From Phytopythium helicoides (Eukaryota > Oomycota > Peronosporomycetes > Pythiales > Pythiaceae): a DNA stretch of 64,000 nucleotides. Below are positions 43,297 to 55,075 of this stretch, piece after piece. The first letter of the stretch is position 1. The number at the start of each line of letters is the position of its first letter. The position numbers and the translations under genes are program-made. The stretch is taken from contig JANFNE010000003.1 of NCBI GenBank assembly GCA_024867545.1, positions 1,116,001-1,180,000 on the forward strand. The letters run 5' to 3'. The notes below the pieces were generated by a model. The model made no database searches, had not been told where the DNA came from, and saw nothing but the letters and a program-made list of their open reading frames with translations.

Positions 43297-46200
43297 TTAA
43301 AAGTTGTCGAGCCAATCACTATCACCATTGAACGGCTCGAGAGCCGGCGGATCAAGCCCAAGGCGTAGCTGCTCGTCAAGCATCTTGGAAAGAGGCTCGG
43401 CTAGGTCGCAATCCTTCGTCTTGGACGCAAGCAAAACCCAGTCGATAGATTCGAACCAAGGGTGTGCGCGGATGACAGACCCTCCTTTCTTGATGTCGAC
43501 AATGCCTTGGCTCCCAAGTCGTGTGTCCTGCCACGGGATCGAGCAGCTCGCGCAGTAGACTACGAGCCTCGGGCGTTAAATCATCGCGGAGGAAGACGAG
43601 GTCGCTCTTTTGGTGACGTGAGATTTTTGAGTAGACTGCCATGGTCACGTCTTTGTCGTTGAGATTGCCATCGGCCTTGACAGCAAATGGTGTGTGACCG
43701 CACAGCATCTCGTAAATGAGAATGCCAAGGGCCCAAATATCGGCGCTTGCAGTATGTCCACGCGCCGAAATCATTTCTGGTGCCATGTATTCTGGCGTCC
43801 CGCATATGGTGTATGTTCGTGTCTCATCCGGTAGCTTTTTCATGTGGCGAAAGTCGTGTAATTGCAAATACCCACGTGTATCGAGTGTGATGGAGTCACT
43901 GCTCAAGTTGCGGTACGCGAACCCAGCGTTGTGGATGTATTCGATCATCAGCAACGCCTGTGCTGCGAGAACACGAACCACAGGGCTCGTCGAGCCGTCC
44001 AAGCTTCTCTTCTGCCAGCAGAGTGGCCAAGTCTGTGACCATGACAGAGTCGAATGACACATACAAAGCCCGATCGTCTTTCCACGTCGTCACCATCTCG
44101 GGAATCATAGGTGTATCGAGTCGAATTGTCTTGTGCGTCGCCATGTACTTAGTCGCTTCATCGGTGCGTCGATCCTGCTTTACCTGCTTCAAGGAGAAGA
44201 CGTTTACCGTCATGAACCGCTCGAACTCAGTCGTTCCCTGATAAACGGCGAGGAATCCAAAATCCGTCATCTGCAGCACGAAGCGGAACTTCATATCAGG
44301 AGCGCGCAGAGGTGTTCGAACTACTGAGTTTCGGCGCGACTGCGGTGAGTAGATGAGATTTTTGACAGCCGTTTCGAAGTTATGTCTCGCCTCGCGCTGC
44401 TGTCGGTCTGCCTCGATCATATCTTGCAAGGATCCGAGCACTTCCTCAAACTCCCGGCGTCCAACTTGAAGCAGCTTGGTGCGACCTACAGAAATGACAT
44501 TTGCAGCACGCGGGGCATCATTCAGCAGTGCACGCTCACCAAAGTACTGGTTGGCTTTCAGCCGAAGTACTTCGCGCGAAATCTTCTTGTGTGTCGTCGG
44601 GTCTTCTTCCCATATTGTACAGATCACGGCACCCTCCTGTATCACGTAGAACGTGTTCCCGACATCACCCTGGTTGATGATGTAGTCACCATCCTGGAAA
44701 GTAACCTCCGTCAAATTGTTGGCCAGGCGTTCGAGCTGTGTTTGGGTGAGGGTCTTGAGCACGTCCACTTTTTTCAGGGTCTGCACGAGCACCGACGTAG
44801 GCGCCTTGATGAACACGCGTCTGAATGCGCGACAGTCAATAGCCCACAACACTCCATTTGACAATGCCGTGACTGATGACGACCGTGGGCTGTTATGCAT
44901 GAGCGCCAATTCGCCAAAAGACGCATGCTGGTTGTCTGTTGCCCCCGCCCTTGCACTGTTGCTACCACTTGCTGGCCCACCGTCTTGCTTTTGCATGTAC
45001 GTGTGCACGATGCTCTCTTTGCTCGCATCTTCTTCGCTCCGGACCGTCACTTGGTAGTTTCCTGACTCGACAATGTAGAATTTGTCTCCAGGGTCGCCCT
45101 GACGGATGACAATGTCTCCTGCACTGACCGTGATTCGCTCCATGACGGCGAAGATATCTTCCTTCTGTGCCTGCGTAAGTTGTCGGAATAGCCAGTTGCC
45201 ATTTGTAATTTTCTCGAGCATTCGCCGCTGTTCGGGTGTCTTGGGAATCAAGTGATCGCCGACGCGGTACGCAAGGTCTTCCTCCTTGACAAGCTGAGCC
45301 ATGTCCTTGCGCATTTGTGCCCGCCGCTTCTCCTTCGACATACCGCGACGAACAGGACGCAAGCCTTGCTGTGCCTCCATGTTTTTCTTGCTTGCCTGTC
45401 TAGGCGCCAGCTTTGGTGCCGACGCATCTTGCTTGAACGAGAAGCGCACACAGATGATGGTTATGTCGTCCGTACGCAGCTCGTACGTAAGCCACAGTCG
45501 GTATGATTCGGCTACCACTTTCTGGCACGCCTCTAAGGGATCTTCATACTGAGCCACCATATCAACAACCGCCTGACTCGTCAGAAACTCAAACACGCCG
45601 TCACTTGCAATAACCACAAAGTGGTCCTCTTCGCTTAGTTGCAATGAAGTGATCTCAGGTACTCCGATCACACCGAGTGCTTCAGCGATTTCATCACCCA
45701 GACTTCGTGTGAAGGCTGTGCCAGGGAACGCGCCATAAGGAGACCAAATGCGTGGCGGATCACCATCCTCGTCTACTTGGTCATTCAGATTGGCTGCCCA
45801 GTTCTATGTTGTTCAGTTAGGGAACAACTCTTAGTGAATGGAGGCAGTGGCGACAACAGCCACTCAGACTCAAGAGACGTACATCGTGAACTGGTGCGAT
45901 ACCTTCTAGCTGATCCATCGTCAAAACTCGGGCTCCAGCACGCTTTACACGTTCCCGCTCATCCTACAAGCAATAACACACTCGCAATTAGTTCATATTT
46001 ACTTCACTCCGAAGCAACACGACTCATCCATACCGATCGGTAAGGCGTTTGATCGACGGAGAGTGGTTGCGCAATGAGTTTGCCGTCGCTCATCGTGGCG
46101 ATGACGGCACGGGAATCTCCGACGTTGGCAACGTGGATTGTTTCCCCGTCCAAAAAGAGGCAGATGGCGGTGGTTCCACTTAGACTATCATCAATACGCG

Positions 46201-46738
46201 ACTGGTGCTAACTTCGCATTGGCGTCTTCGAACGACTTCGAGTACGCCTCAAGAAATGAGCTGTTCTTTCGATCCAGTAATGTCAGGAGGCGTTGTGGAC
46301 ATTCCTTCTTGACGAAGTTAGAGCACAGGTCTCCAGTCGTGCCGTGCCCATCGAATACTCCAAAGTACATCTTGCTAGGCTCTCCATGAAAATCAGGGAT
46401 AATCGTAAAAGTATCCTGATTAGGCTTGTCAAGCGCTGCAGAAGTACAGTAAGCGATCAGTGCCACGTAACATTGCAGGAATCAAGTTCATCGAGATTAC
46501 GCCTCCTACCGTCCGGGTAGTATCCACGCTGCGATACGTAAGCGTACTGCACAGCTAACCGCTTGGTGATATTGGCCTTGATAGACGAGGAGGAGCAGAC
46601 AATGCGCGAGTTGATCTCATCTTGCGTGAGTGGAGACCTGGCACCGTTCTTGGCGGCCAGAGCCGCTGCACCCATTGGTGCCACCTTGGCAGGGCCCCCA
46701 TCATGCCGCTTCTGTGCTAACGAAGCTCCGCAGCCCAT
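43297..46738 (-). CDS. PP2C phosphatase-cNBD-cNBD-PKG-like pseudokinase
   Basis: Starts [15 protein letters not shown] (ATG 46738): Gly2 and Cys3 make an N-myristoylation/palmitoylation signal, so it is probably membrane-bound. PP2C domain intact: [47 protein letters not shown]. Two cyclic-nucleotide-binding domains follow, with phosphate cassettes [16 protein letters not shown] and [16 protein letters not shown]. The C-terminal AGC/PKG-type domain lacks catalysis: HRD Asp is Asn (YRNLSSDS for YRDLKPEN), DFG is DFR and the VAIK lysine is missing (TVNVFS). Structural motifs GTPEYMAPE and [13 protein letters not shown] remain, with the tail [15 protein letters not shown] and DSDWLDNF (TAA 43297-43299). 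Introns near 46465, 46040, 45960 and 45800. Extra bases near 46199, 43982 and 43528. Confidence 0.85.
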
Positions 46739-47127
46739 GCGAAATCGTTCTCGGGCGATCCCAACACCAATGTGTGCCGCAATTCGCCAAGGCGGGGAAC
46801 GCGCTCTATCTATCACCAGCCGCCGCCCGTGACGCAACCGCCTTGACTCTAAGAAAAGCAAGCTGCTGCGTTCTCCGCTGCGTATTTTCAGATGCGACAC
46901 CGCTTACAATAGCTACATCCCAGCAGGGGGTTGCGACTTGCAAGTCGCCATGATGTCCGGGAATAGCCTCATGAGAGACGCTGATGGTAGAAACACGCAG
47001 CCCATGACTCAACATTTGGCCCGGTCATGAGTTTACTGGGACGGTCAACGCCGGCCAAGATGCGAAGCCTGCCACCGCAGCAGTTACTCGCTTCTTGTTG
47101 TGCCAACTTCTGTGTTGAAAGCATGTT
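46739..47127. other. Intergenic region
   Basis: 389 bp between the start of the PP2C-pseudokinase gene and the 3' end of the dioxygenase gene, both minus strand. It carries the promoter of the former. Nothing else is seen. Confidence 0.5.
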
Positions 47128-48147
47128 TCACTCCTCGTCCAGGGCACTGCGAATGGCGCGCTCAACAGCGCTGTAGTTCCCATCGGCTCGGTCTAGCACC
47201 ATTTTTCGGTGCAGGCGGATGTTCGGGTTGCACATGAAGCGCACCGAGTCGATACCCTTGGCGCCAAGATTCTTGCTGCGGGCATGCAAAAGGAAAGGGT
47301 GGACGAGCATCACGTCTCCAGCGTGTCCGTTCACCTCGACAACGATGCTGTCTTCGCTGGAAACCTCCAGCTGTTTGGCGAAGTGCTCGCGCGCATGGAA
47401 GCTCACCGCCCCGCCCTTCAAGCCGCGCGGCTCGTTGTCTCGCAGCAGCCGCGCGATCCATTTGTGCGATCCCTTGGCGAGTGCCGTGCCGCCCTCTCCG
47501 GGCGCGATGTCCGAGAAGAGGAAAATGGCGAGCAGCCCCGACTCCTTGCTGTCGACGTGGTGGTGGTAGCTCGCACCGTCGACATGCCACTTGCCCGCCG
47601 CCTCCCACGGCGGCTCGGCCTGGTTTGGAAACGTGATCATCCACCAGCCGAGCCCAAAGTCCTGCCACCGCTCTTGACCGCACAGCTGGTCCAGCGCGTC
47701 CCTCAGCCGCGGCGTGACCACCTCGCCCCACTCGTCCGCATCCTCGCTGGTGTAGCACTCTGTTGACAGCACCAGTCAGCGCGTGCCTCCAGCTCTCTCC
47801 ATTGCCTCAACACCCGCCTCACCGGGGATACCGTGGCGCTCAACCCACGAGTCCGCGCGCTCTCTATGGATCCCGTCGCTCGCCAGCCGCTCCCACAACA
47901 GCTGGCGACAGGCGCGCGCTGTCTCCGCCTGGAACGCGGCGCGCAGCAGCACGAAGCCGTCGCGCTCGAAGTCGGCCACTTGCCCCGCGCTCAGCGGCGG
48001 CTCGCGGACCCCAGAGCGCCCCAGCCGCGCGCGTTTTCGCGCCGCGGGGTCCTCCGCGTCTCCCTCAGCCGTCGGAGCCGCTGCGACCTCCGCCGGCGTC
48101 TCCAGCGCCGCGCCGCTCGGCCGCTTCCTGCCGCCTTTCCGCCCCAT
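47128..48147 (-). CDS. Phytanoyl-CoA dioxygenase-like 2OG-Fe(II) oxygenase
   Basis: Member of the PhyH superfamily of iron- and 2-oxoglutarate-dependent oxygenases; the substrate is unknown. Start ATG 48147 (MGRKGGRKRPSGAA) with a basic, possibly nuclear-targeting N-terminus (KRARLGR), then the PhyH start FERDGFVLLRAAF. The facial triad is visible: WHVDGASYHH supplies His and Asp, LVHPFLLHARS the second His, and SVRFMCNPN the 2OG-binding Arg. An apparent in-frame TGA at 47776 lies inside a GT-AG intron (donor GTGAGGCG, acceptor CAACAG) whose removal joins HGIPE to CYTSEDADEWGEVV in frame. About 315 residues. It is divergent from the anoctamin gene, 277 bp apart. Confidence 0.85.
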
Positions 48148-48424
48148 CTCAACCCCTGAAGATGCGCTGGTGAGTCAAGCGCCGAGTGTGGTCCACCACT
48201 GCCACAACGGAGGCTTTATCGGCCAATCAGCGCGCCGGTACCGTAAAAAAAGTACCCACACGCCCGCGGGTACACTTTCGTCAACACGGTCTGACTTGGT
48301 TTCAGTATGCAAGTGCACCCACGACGCTATATTTGCGGAAGCGCCGCGCTGGCGAAACGACCGGCGCGCGCCGACGGCCGACCGGACGCGGCCATTCGCG
48401 CTTTCCCGCCGACGACGCGAGGCC

Positions 48425-50989
48425 ATGGCGAGCGAGGCGCCCGCCGTGCGGCTCAAGGCCGTCAAGACGGCCATCTCGCGGCGCGGGTCGTCGCTGAACG
48501 CGACGCTGGAGGCCAAGGACGTGCGCGTGCAGCTGGACGAGGCGTTCGAGCGCGAGAACGGCTACTCGTTCGACTACGTGCTCGTGTTCAAGGTGCACGA
48601 CGAGAACGCCGAGCTGTCGGCGCGCCAGAAGGAGTTCTCCATGCGCACTATCCTGCAGCGGCTCGCGCGCGGCGGTATCGAGACCAAGATGTTTTACTCG
48701 AGCGACCGCGAGCTCGTCTTCTGCAAGCTGCGCGCCACGCTGCTGCGGCTTTGCAAGGAGGCCGACCGCATCGACTACAAGGTCGAGTTTGACCCCGTTG
48801 AGATACGCAAGATCGCCGAGATCGGATACCCGGAGGAGAACATCGCGCCCATCCACATCGAGGACTCGAAGCGCGTCTCGCACCGAGATCCATATCAGAA
48901 TCTCTTCGCAAAGGTGCGTGATCACGGACCGCGACGATTCATTCGCCGCTCGTACTGACAGTTGGCGCTGGTCTTGGGCAGTACGACCTCGAGCCGCGGC
49001 TGCAGCCGGCCTACCGCAAGTACGGTCCCAAGAAGATCCCGTTCCGCGGAGTTGACCGGTGCGATCGAGAGCTTGCCGTTGACAGATGAATGACACGAGG
49101 ACTCACAATCGTTGCATCTGCAAACAGCATCAAGCTGATGCTTAACATCATCAAGGCGCACGGTGAAGGCGGGTGCGGACTCAACCTGGACATGCTGCAG
49201 AAGGAGCAGTGCCTCGTGGCAGCCTTCCCGCTGCACGACCGCGAAGAGCTGCGAGCACTTAAGCGCAAGTGGTTCAGTTGGCGCTTCGCTCCGTGGTCGC
49301 AGCCGCTGTCCGACATCAAAGACTACTTTGGCGAGAAGGTCGGGCTCTACTTTGCCTGGCTTGGTGCGTTGTCTTGCTCTTGCACGATGAGTTATCGGGC
49401 TAGGGCTAACAAATGCCATCCGTTGTTGACTAGGGCATTACACCACGTGGCTCATTGGCCCTTCCATCGTTGGCGGTCTGCTCTTCATTAACGTCGTGCT
49501 CGAGGACTCGGCCGACTCGCTGCTCGTGCCGTACTTCGGTCTCTTCATGGCGCTCTGGTCCACGTGCGTTGGGCAGAATTTTCTGGCATCTGGAAATGAT
49601 TCGCAGATCTAGCTCACATTACCCCTTTTATTCTCAGGCTGTACTACGAGTACTGGAAGCGATTCAACTCTGGCATTGCGCTCGAGTGGGGCATGTCCAA
49701 CTTTGAGGATGAGGAGGTTGAGCGCCCCGAATTCACGGGTGAGGAGATCGTGTCTCCCGTTGACGGTTCGCGCATCCGCTACTTCAACCCAAAGGCACGC
49801 TTTCGCCGCGTCATGGGCTCTTTGGTGCGTCATCCGTTGAATTATTGAGGCTGACTTGGTTATCAAATCGCTCATGCACTTATCTCTTTCCCAACAGTTT
49901 TTCATCTTGATGCTCATTCTGTTGGTTATTGGCGTTGTTGCGGGCATCTTTGTATTCCGCTACGCTGCCACATCGGGCAAGTGGAAGGATTTTTTCACTT
50001 ACGACGGTGTGCAGTTCGGTGGACCTGTGGCCTCGACGGTCAACGCTATCCAAATTATGATTCTCAACTCGATCTACTCGGGCATGGCAAACAAGCTCAA
50101 CAACTTTGAAAATCACCGCACTGACACCGAGTTCGAAGATCACCTCATCGCCAAGACGTTCCTGTTCCAGTTTGTGAACTCGTACGCAAGTCTCTTCTAC
50201 GTTGCTTTCATCAAGACGGCAGTTGAGGGTGACACATGCAAGCCGCTTGGCGAGGGCTGCATGGATGAGCTCATGATGGGCCTGGGAATCATCTTCGTGC
50301 TGCGCCTCACGTCTGGAAACTTCTTCGAGGTCGGACTTCCATGGATCAAGCAGAAGCTGTCGAGCGGCAAGAAGAAAGACTCGGCGAACCCGTCAACGGA
50401 TCTTGTCAAGCCTGGTGCTCGTCGTGAGGCTTCGGATATTGAACGGCAGCTTGGACTCGATGTGTACGACCAGAAGGGCACGTTCGACGATTACAACGAG
50501 ATGATCATCCAGTTCGGATATGTCACTCTCTTTGTGGTCGCATTCCCGCTTGCCCCGGCACTTGCGCTGCTCAACAACTTTTTCGAGATCCGTATTGATG
50601 CCCACAAGTTGTGCCGTGCGACGCGACGTCCGGATCCGCGTGGCGCGCAGGATATTGGCACGTGGGGTACAATTATTGACCTCATGGGGTCGTTTGCCAT
50701 GGTGACCAACGTGGCTCTCGTTTGCTTCACATCACGACGCACGACGAAACACTTGGACCACTATGAGCGCGTGTGGCTATTTGTGGGCGTCGAACACGCT
50801 CTCATCTTGCTGAAATGGATGCTTGCGAGCATCGTCGATGATGAGCCTCGCGACGTGACGCTCCAGAAGCAGAGGACGCAGTTCATCGTGGACAAGATTG
50901 TTAACCTGATTGCTGATGATGACGATGCGGAGCTGTCCAAGGGAAACCAAGTGCGCGTCGACCTCACAGTCTTCGACGAGGATATCTGA
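48425..50989 (+). CDS. Anoctamin/TMEM16 family channel or scramblase
   Basis: Multi-pass membrane protein of the anoctamin family (calcium-activated chloride channels and lipid scramblases). Exons: 48425-48913, 48982-49058, 49128-49363, 49434-49563, 49638-49824, 49898-50989, all GT-AG with GTGCG donors. N-terminal cytoplasmic domain (YSFDYVLVFKVHDENAE, DYFGEKVGLYFAWLGHYTTW), then hydrophobic helices (LIGPSIVGGLLFINVVL, FFILMLILLVIGVVAGIFVF), the conserved LNNFENHRTDTEFEDHLIAK and FQFVNSYASLFYVAFIK, then EMIIQFGYVTLFVVAFPLAP and FFEIRIDAHKLC, ending in an acidic C-terminus. The EMIIQFGY segment carries one of the usual calcium-site acidic residues. No frame breaks. Channel versus scramblase activity cannot be decided from sequence. 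Confidence 0.93.
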
Positions 50990-51129
50990 GAGTGAGATCT
51001 CGGTTTTCACCAGCTTACCTTCAAATGCCTCCGCAAACGGTAAGTAAGGTCAGATGGAGCACACAGCAAACAAATCAATCTATTCAGTCAGTTCTACACA
51101 ATTACCTACTCGATCGTACACTTCTGCAG

Positions 51130-53500
51130 CTAGTACAGCCATGGGGATAGCGATGCAGTGAGAGGCGCATCTTCTTCACCATAGTCCTCGTCATCATCGC
51201 TGTCAGTCACAGCCTCAGCATGCACCAACGCGTTGCGGTGGAGTGTCGCTGCGTCTTCGCGGGACACAAGGACGACTGGAATGGTGACACCCCGTCCGTG
51301 GTGAGCATTGTCATCCGTGATGATGTACTTGCGGTCCGGGTGTTTGCTCTTGGATGCCTTAGAGTTGATGACGATCACACCTACAGCCCCCGCCTCCTGT
51401 AGGAACAGCGCCTTCTCGGAGAAGGAGCATGTCCCACGTGATACCATCACGAGCTTTCCCTTGATATCGTTAGCAATGGTGTTTGACAGCGGCGAGCAGC
51501 CCTCTCCGATTTCAGGGGAAAAGAGCGCTAACGGGGCTTCGATGTGCCCCAAAGAAGTGATTGACGGTCCAAAGTTGGCTGGGGACGCAACGAGAGTCAT
51601 GACATGGGCATCTCCTCTTCGGATGGAGACACCCGCTTGGATAATTGACTGTTCAAGAGCCGGTGCTAGATCTGCATTGTACTTGGCGACCTCCGTATGG
51701 CCATTCTCGCACCAGGGCAATAGTGGGGCTGGTTTCTTGCTTGACTTCCGTCGTGATGCTGATTGATTCTCGTTACCTCGCCGAAAGAGAGACCCATCCA
51801 GCAACAGCACATGACCCTCCGTGCTGAACACTACATCCGAAGTCTTGAGCGCACGGGAGAAGAGCACTGAAGAATTCTTTGCGTCCTCCGTATCGAGATT
51901 ACTGCACGGGCAGTCTTCGTTGTTCGTGCTCTCTTCACCAGCAAATCTTGCCAACTCGTTGCTTTTCCGCTGCTTCTTCAGCTCTTCCGGTGTTTCATCC
52001 CCACTACGAAGATGCTTTCTACAAGTTGAAGCAAAACTGTTCGAGTCGGCGTTGGTCGCATTCGGATACGCCATTGGTGGCACAATTACGTCGGGGTTAT
52101 CGCTGAAGAGCAAGTACAGGTATTTGACAGTCTCGGACAAAAAGTAGCTGTCCATGCGATCCTCCACGTCAAGAGTGTAGATGTTGCCCACTGCAGCGTA
52201 GCCGCATTTTACCTTGGACACGCGCTGCATATCCTCAAGCAGCTTGCGGCCGATTTTGAGGTATCGGTGGTCTCGAGTTGCCTGGTACAAGTGGTACGTG
52301 CTCTCGATGAGCTCAGGGCGGAGGGGAGAGGTACGAGCCCAACTGATCACTCCGTCTCCAGCAAGATCAAAAAGTTCGGGCATCGCTCCAAACTTGTCCC
52401 AGAGCGCAAACAGTTTGTCGTGGCTTCGGATCGCACTTGATACGTCGCCCGCGAGCACCTGTAGACCAGGCCAGAAGGCTTGCAGGGCCGACACGCGACG
52501 TGTCCGAATGGCGTTGCGACCTGCGTTCATGTCGACTTCGAGGTGCACATCGTCATGGTTCAAGTGCGTTTCAACGGCTGCGTAGCTTTGGTTGAACATT
52601 TGAAGCCACGCTGCGTCCCCACTCACGAGATGGTACTTCAGCAGGTACTCAAAATACGAATCGAGGCCAGCGCCGATACCGACATGGGCGTGCAACCACT
52701 GACCCGATTCAACACTGATGGAGCTTCCAAGCAGATTGAGTGGAGAGCGCCGCTGCCACAGCGCTTCCACGGCAACCTTTGCCTTCCGCTCGAAGATCGG
52801 GTCGCCTGTGAGTCGCGAAAGGTACGACAGCTCGACCAACAGGGACCCAGCAGCCGCGGGGCACGTGATCCGCGCTTGAAGCACGCGTCTTGGCGTCAAG
52901 GCGCGACGTCCCGTACCGGAGATTGACGCGGTGCATAGGGATGCCTGTAGGCGTGTCGAATGCTGGAAGCATGCGGTGCCCGAGATCCGTAGCGATGGAA
53001 AGCAGCTCGCCGTCGTACTCGTTAGCCGTCAGGATACCGAGGAAGTCGGGCGACGCGAGCATGTGCGCCGACACGAGTCCTCCAATGACGCGGATGGTCG
53101 ACTCGAACACGGACACGGTCACGTCTCGGTCCACCGTCACGTGCGTAGCGACGAGCTGCACGGCGCGCTTGAACTCGTCCCTGTCCCCCGCGATGGCGAG
53201 CATGTCGAGCGAGTCCACAAGCGTAAGCGAGAACCCGCCGAGCACGTCGTCCAGGTCTCCGCGCTCGCGCCGGTCCCACCTACGTGGCGCGCACGACAGC
53301 GGCTTGAGCTCGTCCCACGGGAACGCGTGCTCCATGTAGTTGCGGTAGCCATGGTAGAACATGTCGAGCGCCTGCTGCCTCAGGTACCTCCGCTCCGCGT
53401 CGTGCATGAGCGCGCTGGCCCCCGGCGCCCCCAGCAGCAGCAGCAGCGGCGCCAATAGGACCAGAAAGCCGCTCAACGCGATCCCCGCGCATTTCCCCAT
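51130..53500 (-). CDS. EDEM3-like ER alpha-mannosidase with PA domain
   Basis: GH47 mannosidase-like protein that trims N-glycans to mark misfolded ER proteins for degradation. Signal peptide from ATG 53500 (MGKCAGIALSGFLVLLAPLL). The GH47 domain has YMEHAFPWDELKPLSC, VDSLDMLAIAG, VFESTIRVIGG, GAGLDSYFEYLLKY, LRPELIESTYHLYQAT and EDRMDSYFLSETVKYLYLLF, keeping the acidic residues expected at the active site. After a Ser/Lys linker comes a protease-associated domain (LVMVSRGTCSFSEKALFLQ, AGAVGVIVIN), the arrangement of EDEM3. Acidic C-terminus; no KDEL. One extra base near 52873 joins DAKTRASS to RITCPAAAGS. No introns seen. Confidence 0.9.
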
Positions 53501-53781
53501 CGTTCTCGGTCGATTCTGGGCCGTTCGAGGCCGGAGACGGCGCAATCGACGCGCGAGACGCAGCTACGCGCGCCTGAGCCACTCGGACGCGCGCTGCCAG
53601 CGAGCGGAGCGCCCTGCACGCGCGCGGTCGGCGGCCTCGAGCGGTACGGGAAGGCGTCGGCGCGCTCCCGTCTGTGAATGAACTGAAACACTCGATTCGT
53701 ACTTTGGCGGAAGCACCGAGATGGGCGCATGTGGTCCACAACCCAAGTTGAAGTGGAGGGTAGCCATACTTAGCATTGGCA

Positions 53782-54919
53782 ATGGCGCAGCGCGCGTGGT
53801 GGCGGACGGAGCTCGACAAGGAGCAGGCGACGGCCGCGGAGCGGGCGAGGCAGCGGGCGGCCGAGCAGCAGATGCTGCGGCTCCAGCAGAATGCGTGGCT
53901 GTCGCGACACGCCAAGCAGCCGCGGTTTGAGTTCTCCGGCAAGCAGAAGCGCATGCTGCGCCGCTGGTTTGATGCTTTGGACGCCGACGGATCGGGAAAA
54001 ATCTCGGTAGAGGTGCGTGAGCGTTGCGATCCAGCGGAATACACCAGGGACTTATTGGAGCTGGCAGGAGCTGGAGGATCCGATGCTATCCATCGGCGTA
54101 GTGAGCGACCCGAGCGAGATTCAAGGAGTCGTGAACAAGCTCGATAAGGACGCAAATGGAATGATCGACTTCCACGAATTCGTCGAGTTTCTCACCCCGC
54201 ACTCCAAGCAAAAGATTGGGGGCAGTCCTGAGAAGCATGAGGCAATGTTCCGACAGCTAACGGAGAAGATGGAGGTAATCTACTGGAATGGCTCATGACA
54301 GCATGGCCTTACAATCGTCACTGACGCTACTGTGCTAGCATCAAAGCGCAGGGTATCTTGAAATCAATACGCAACTATCAATGGAGAGAAGGCGCTTCAT
54401 TTTGGACGCCATCACAAAGAGATCAGGACAGTCCGTCCAAGAAGACCTAGCCGACATCTGTCATCGGCGAAAGAGCAGGTTGCCGTCCACGACCGAAACT
54501 CTCAAGCGCAAGCCCCACTTATTTCTCTTCCGATGTTGCGAAACTCCTCTTCTTCAGGAGCAGCTTGTGACGGGTTCAGCACTCGGGAGAGCAATTGAAC
54601 GAAAAAACAAGCTGGCAGCACTTGCAGACAGGCAGCGCTCCGAGGTGCGCTTCCAGGCACTCGAGCGGGTTCTCACTCGTAACCTCAAGGTAGGCTTTAC
54701 CTGTGCACCGCAGTATTGCTAAGTTTTGATTGCTCGTGATGTCAACTAACACTTTTCTTTCTTTAGAAACTTGAGCCCATCAAACAAGGGCGTGATAATG
54801 CTGGCGCAACGTACACTCGGCCTACCGACCCATTGAAGGGGGCTCGGCGTGATATGTTGGCTCCAATCGCACATGTGCAAGAAGAGCTTCATGACGAAGC
54901 AGGCGACCGAATCCGGTGA
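53782..54919 (+). CDS. EF-hand calcium-binding protein
   Basis: Four exons: 53782-54012, 54068-54274, 54339-54689, 54777-54919. Start MAQRAWWRTELDKEQ, a charged helical N-terminus. Two EF-hands are split by intron 1: LDADGSGKISVEEL (ligands D, D, S, K, S, E) and LDKDANGMIDFHEFVEFL (D, D, N, M, D, E). Then come a helical Lys/Glu/Arg-rich segment and a C-terminus ending EAGDRIR. All introns are phase 0 with GTGCGT/GTAATC/GTAGGC donors, and no frame break is needed. Likely a small calcium sensor; partners unknown. The sequence between exons 2 and 3 (HQSAGYLEINTQLSMERRR) is supported only by frame continuity. Divergent from the EDEM3 gene. Confidence 0.78.
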
Positions 54920-55075
54920 TGTGAACTGTTAGCCCATTTATTGTGATGGATGAATAGGGGCATTCTTCCTTGTGATTTTGCGGATGAGAGAGCTACGTCG
55001 CAGCTTGATTCTTGGTCCTGTTGGTTTTCCGACACTTGGGGGAGAGTATGACGCTTTGAAGCACCCGTTCCTACA

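Noticed and set aside
47776..47778. In-frame TGA in the dioxygenase gene, as for a selenocysteine or pseudogene
   Set aside because: It lies inside a GT-AG intron whose removal joins HGIPE to CYTSEDA in frame.
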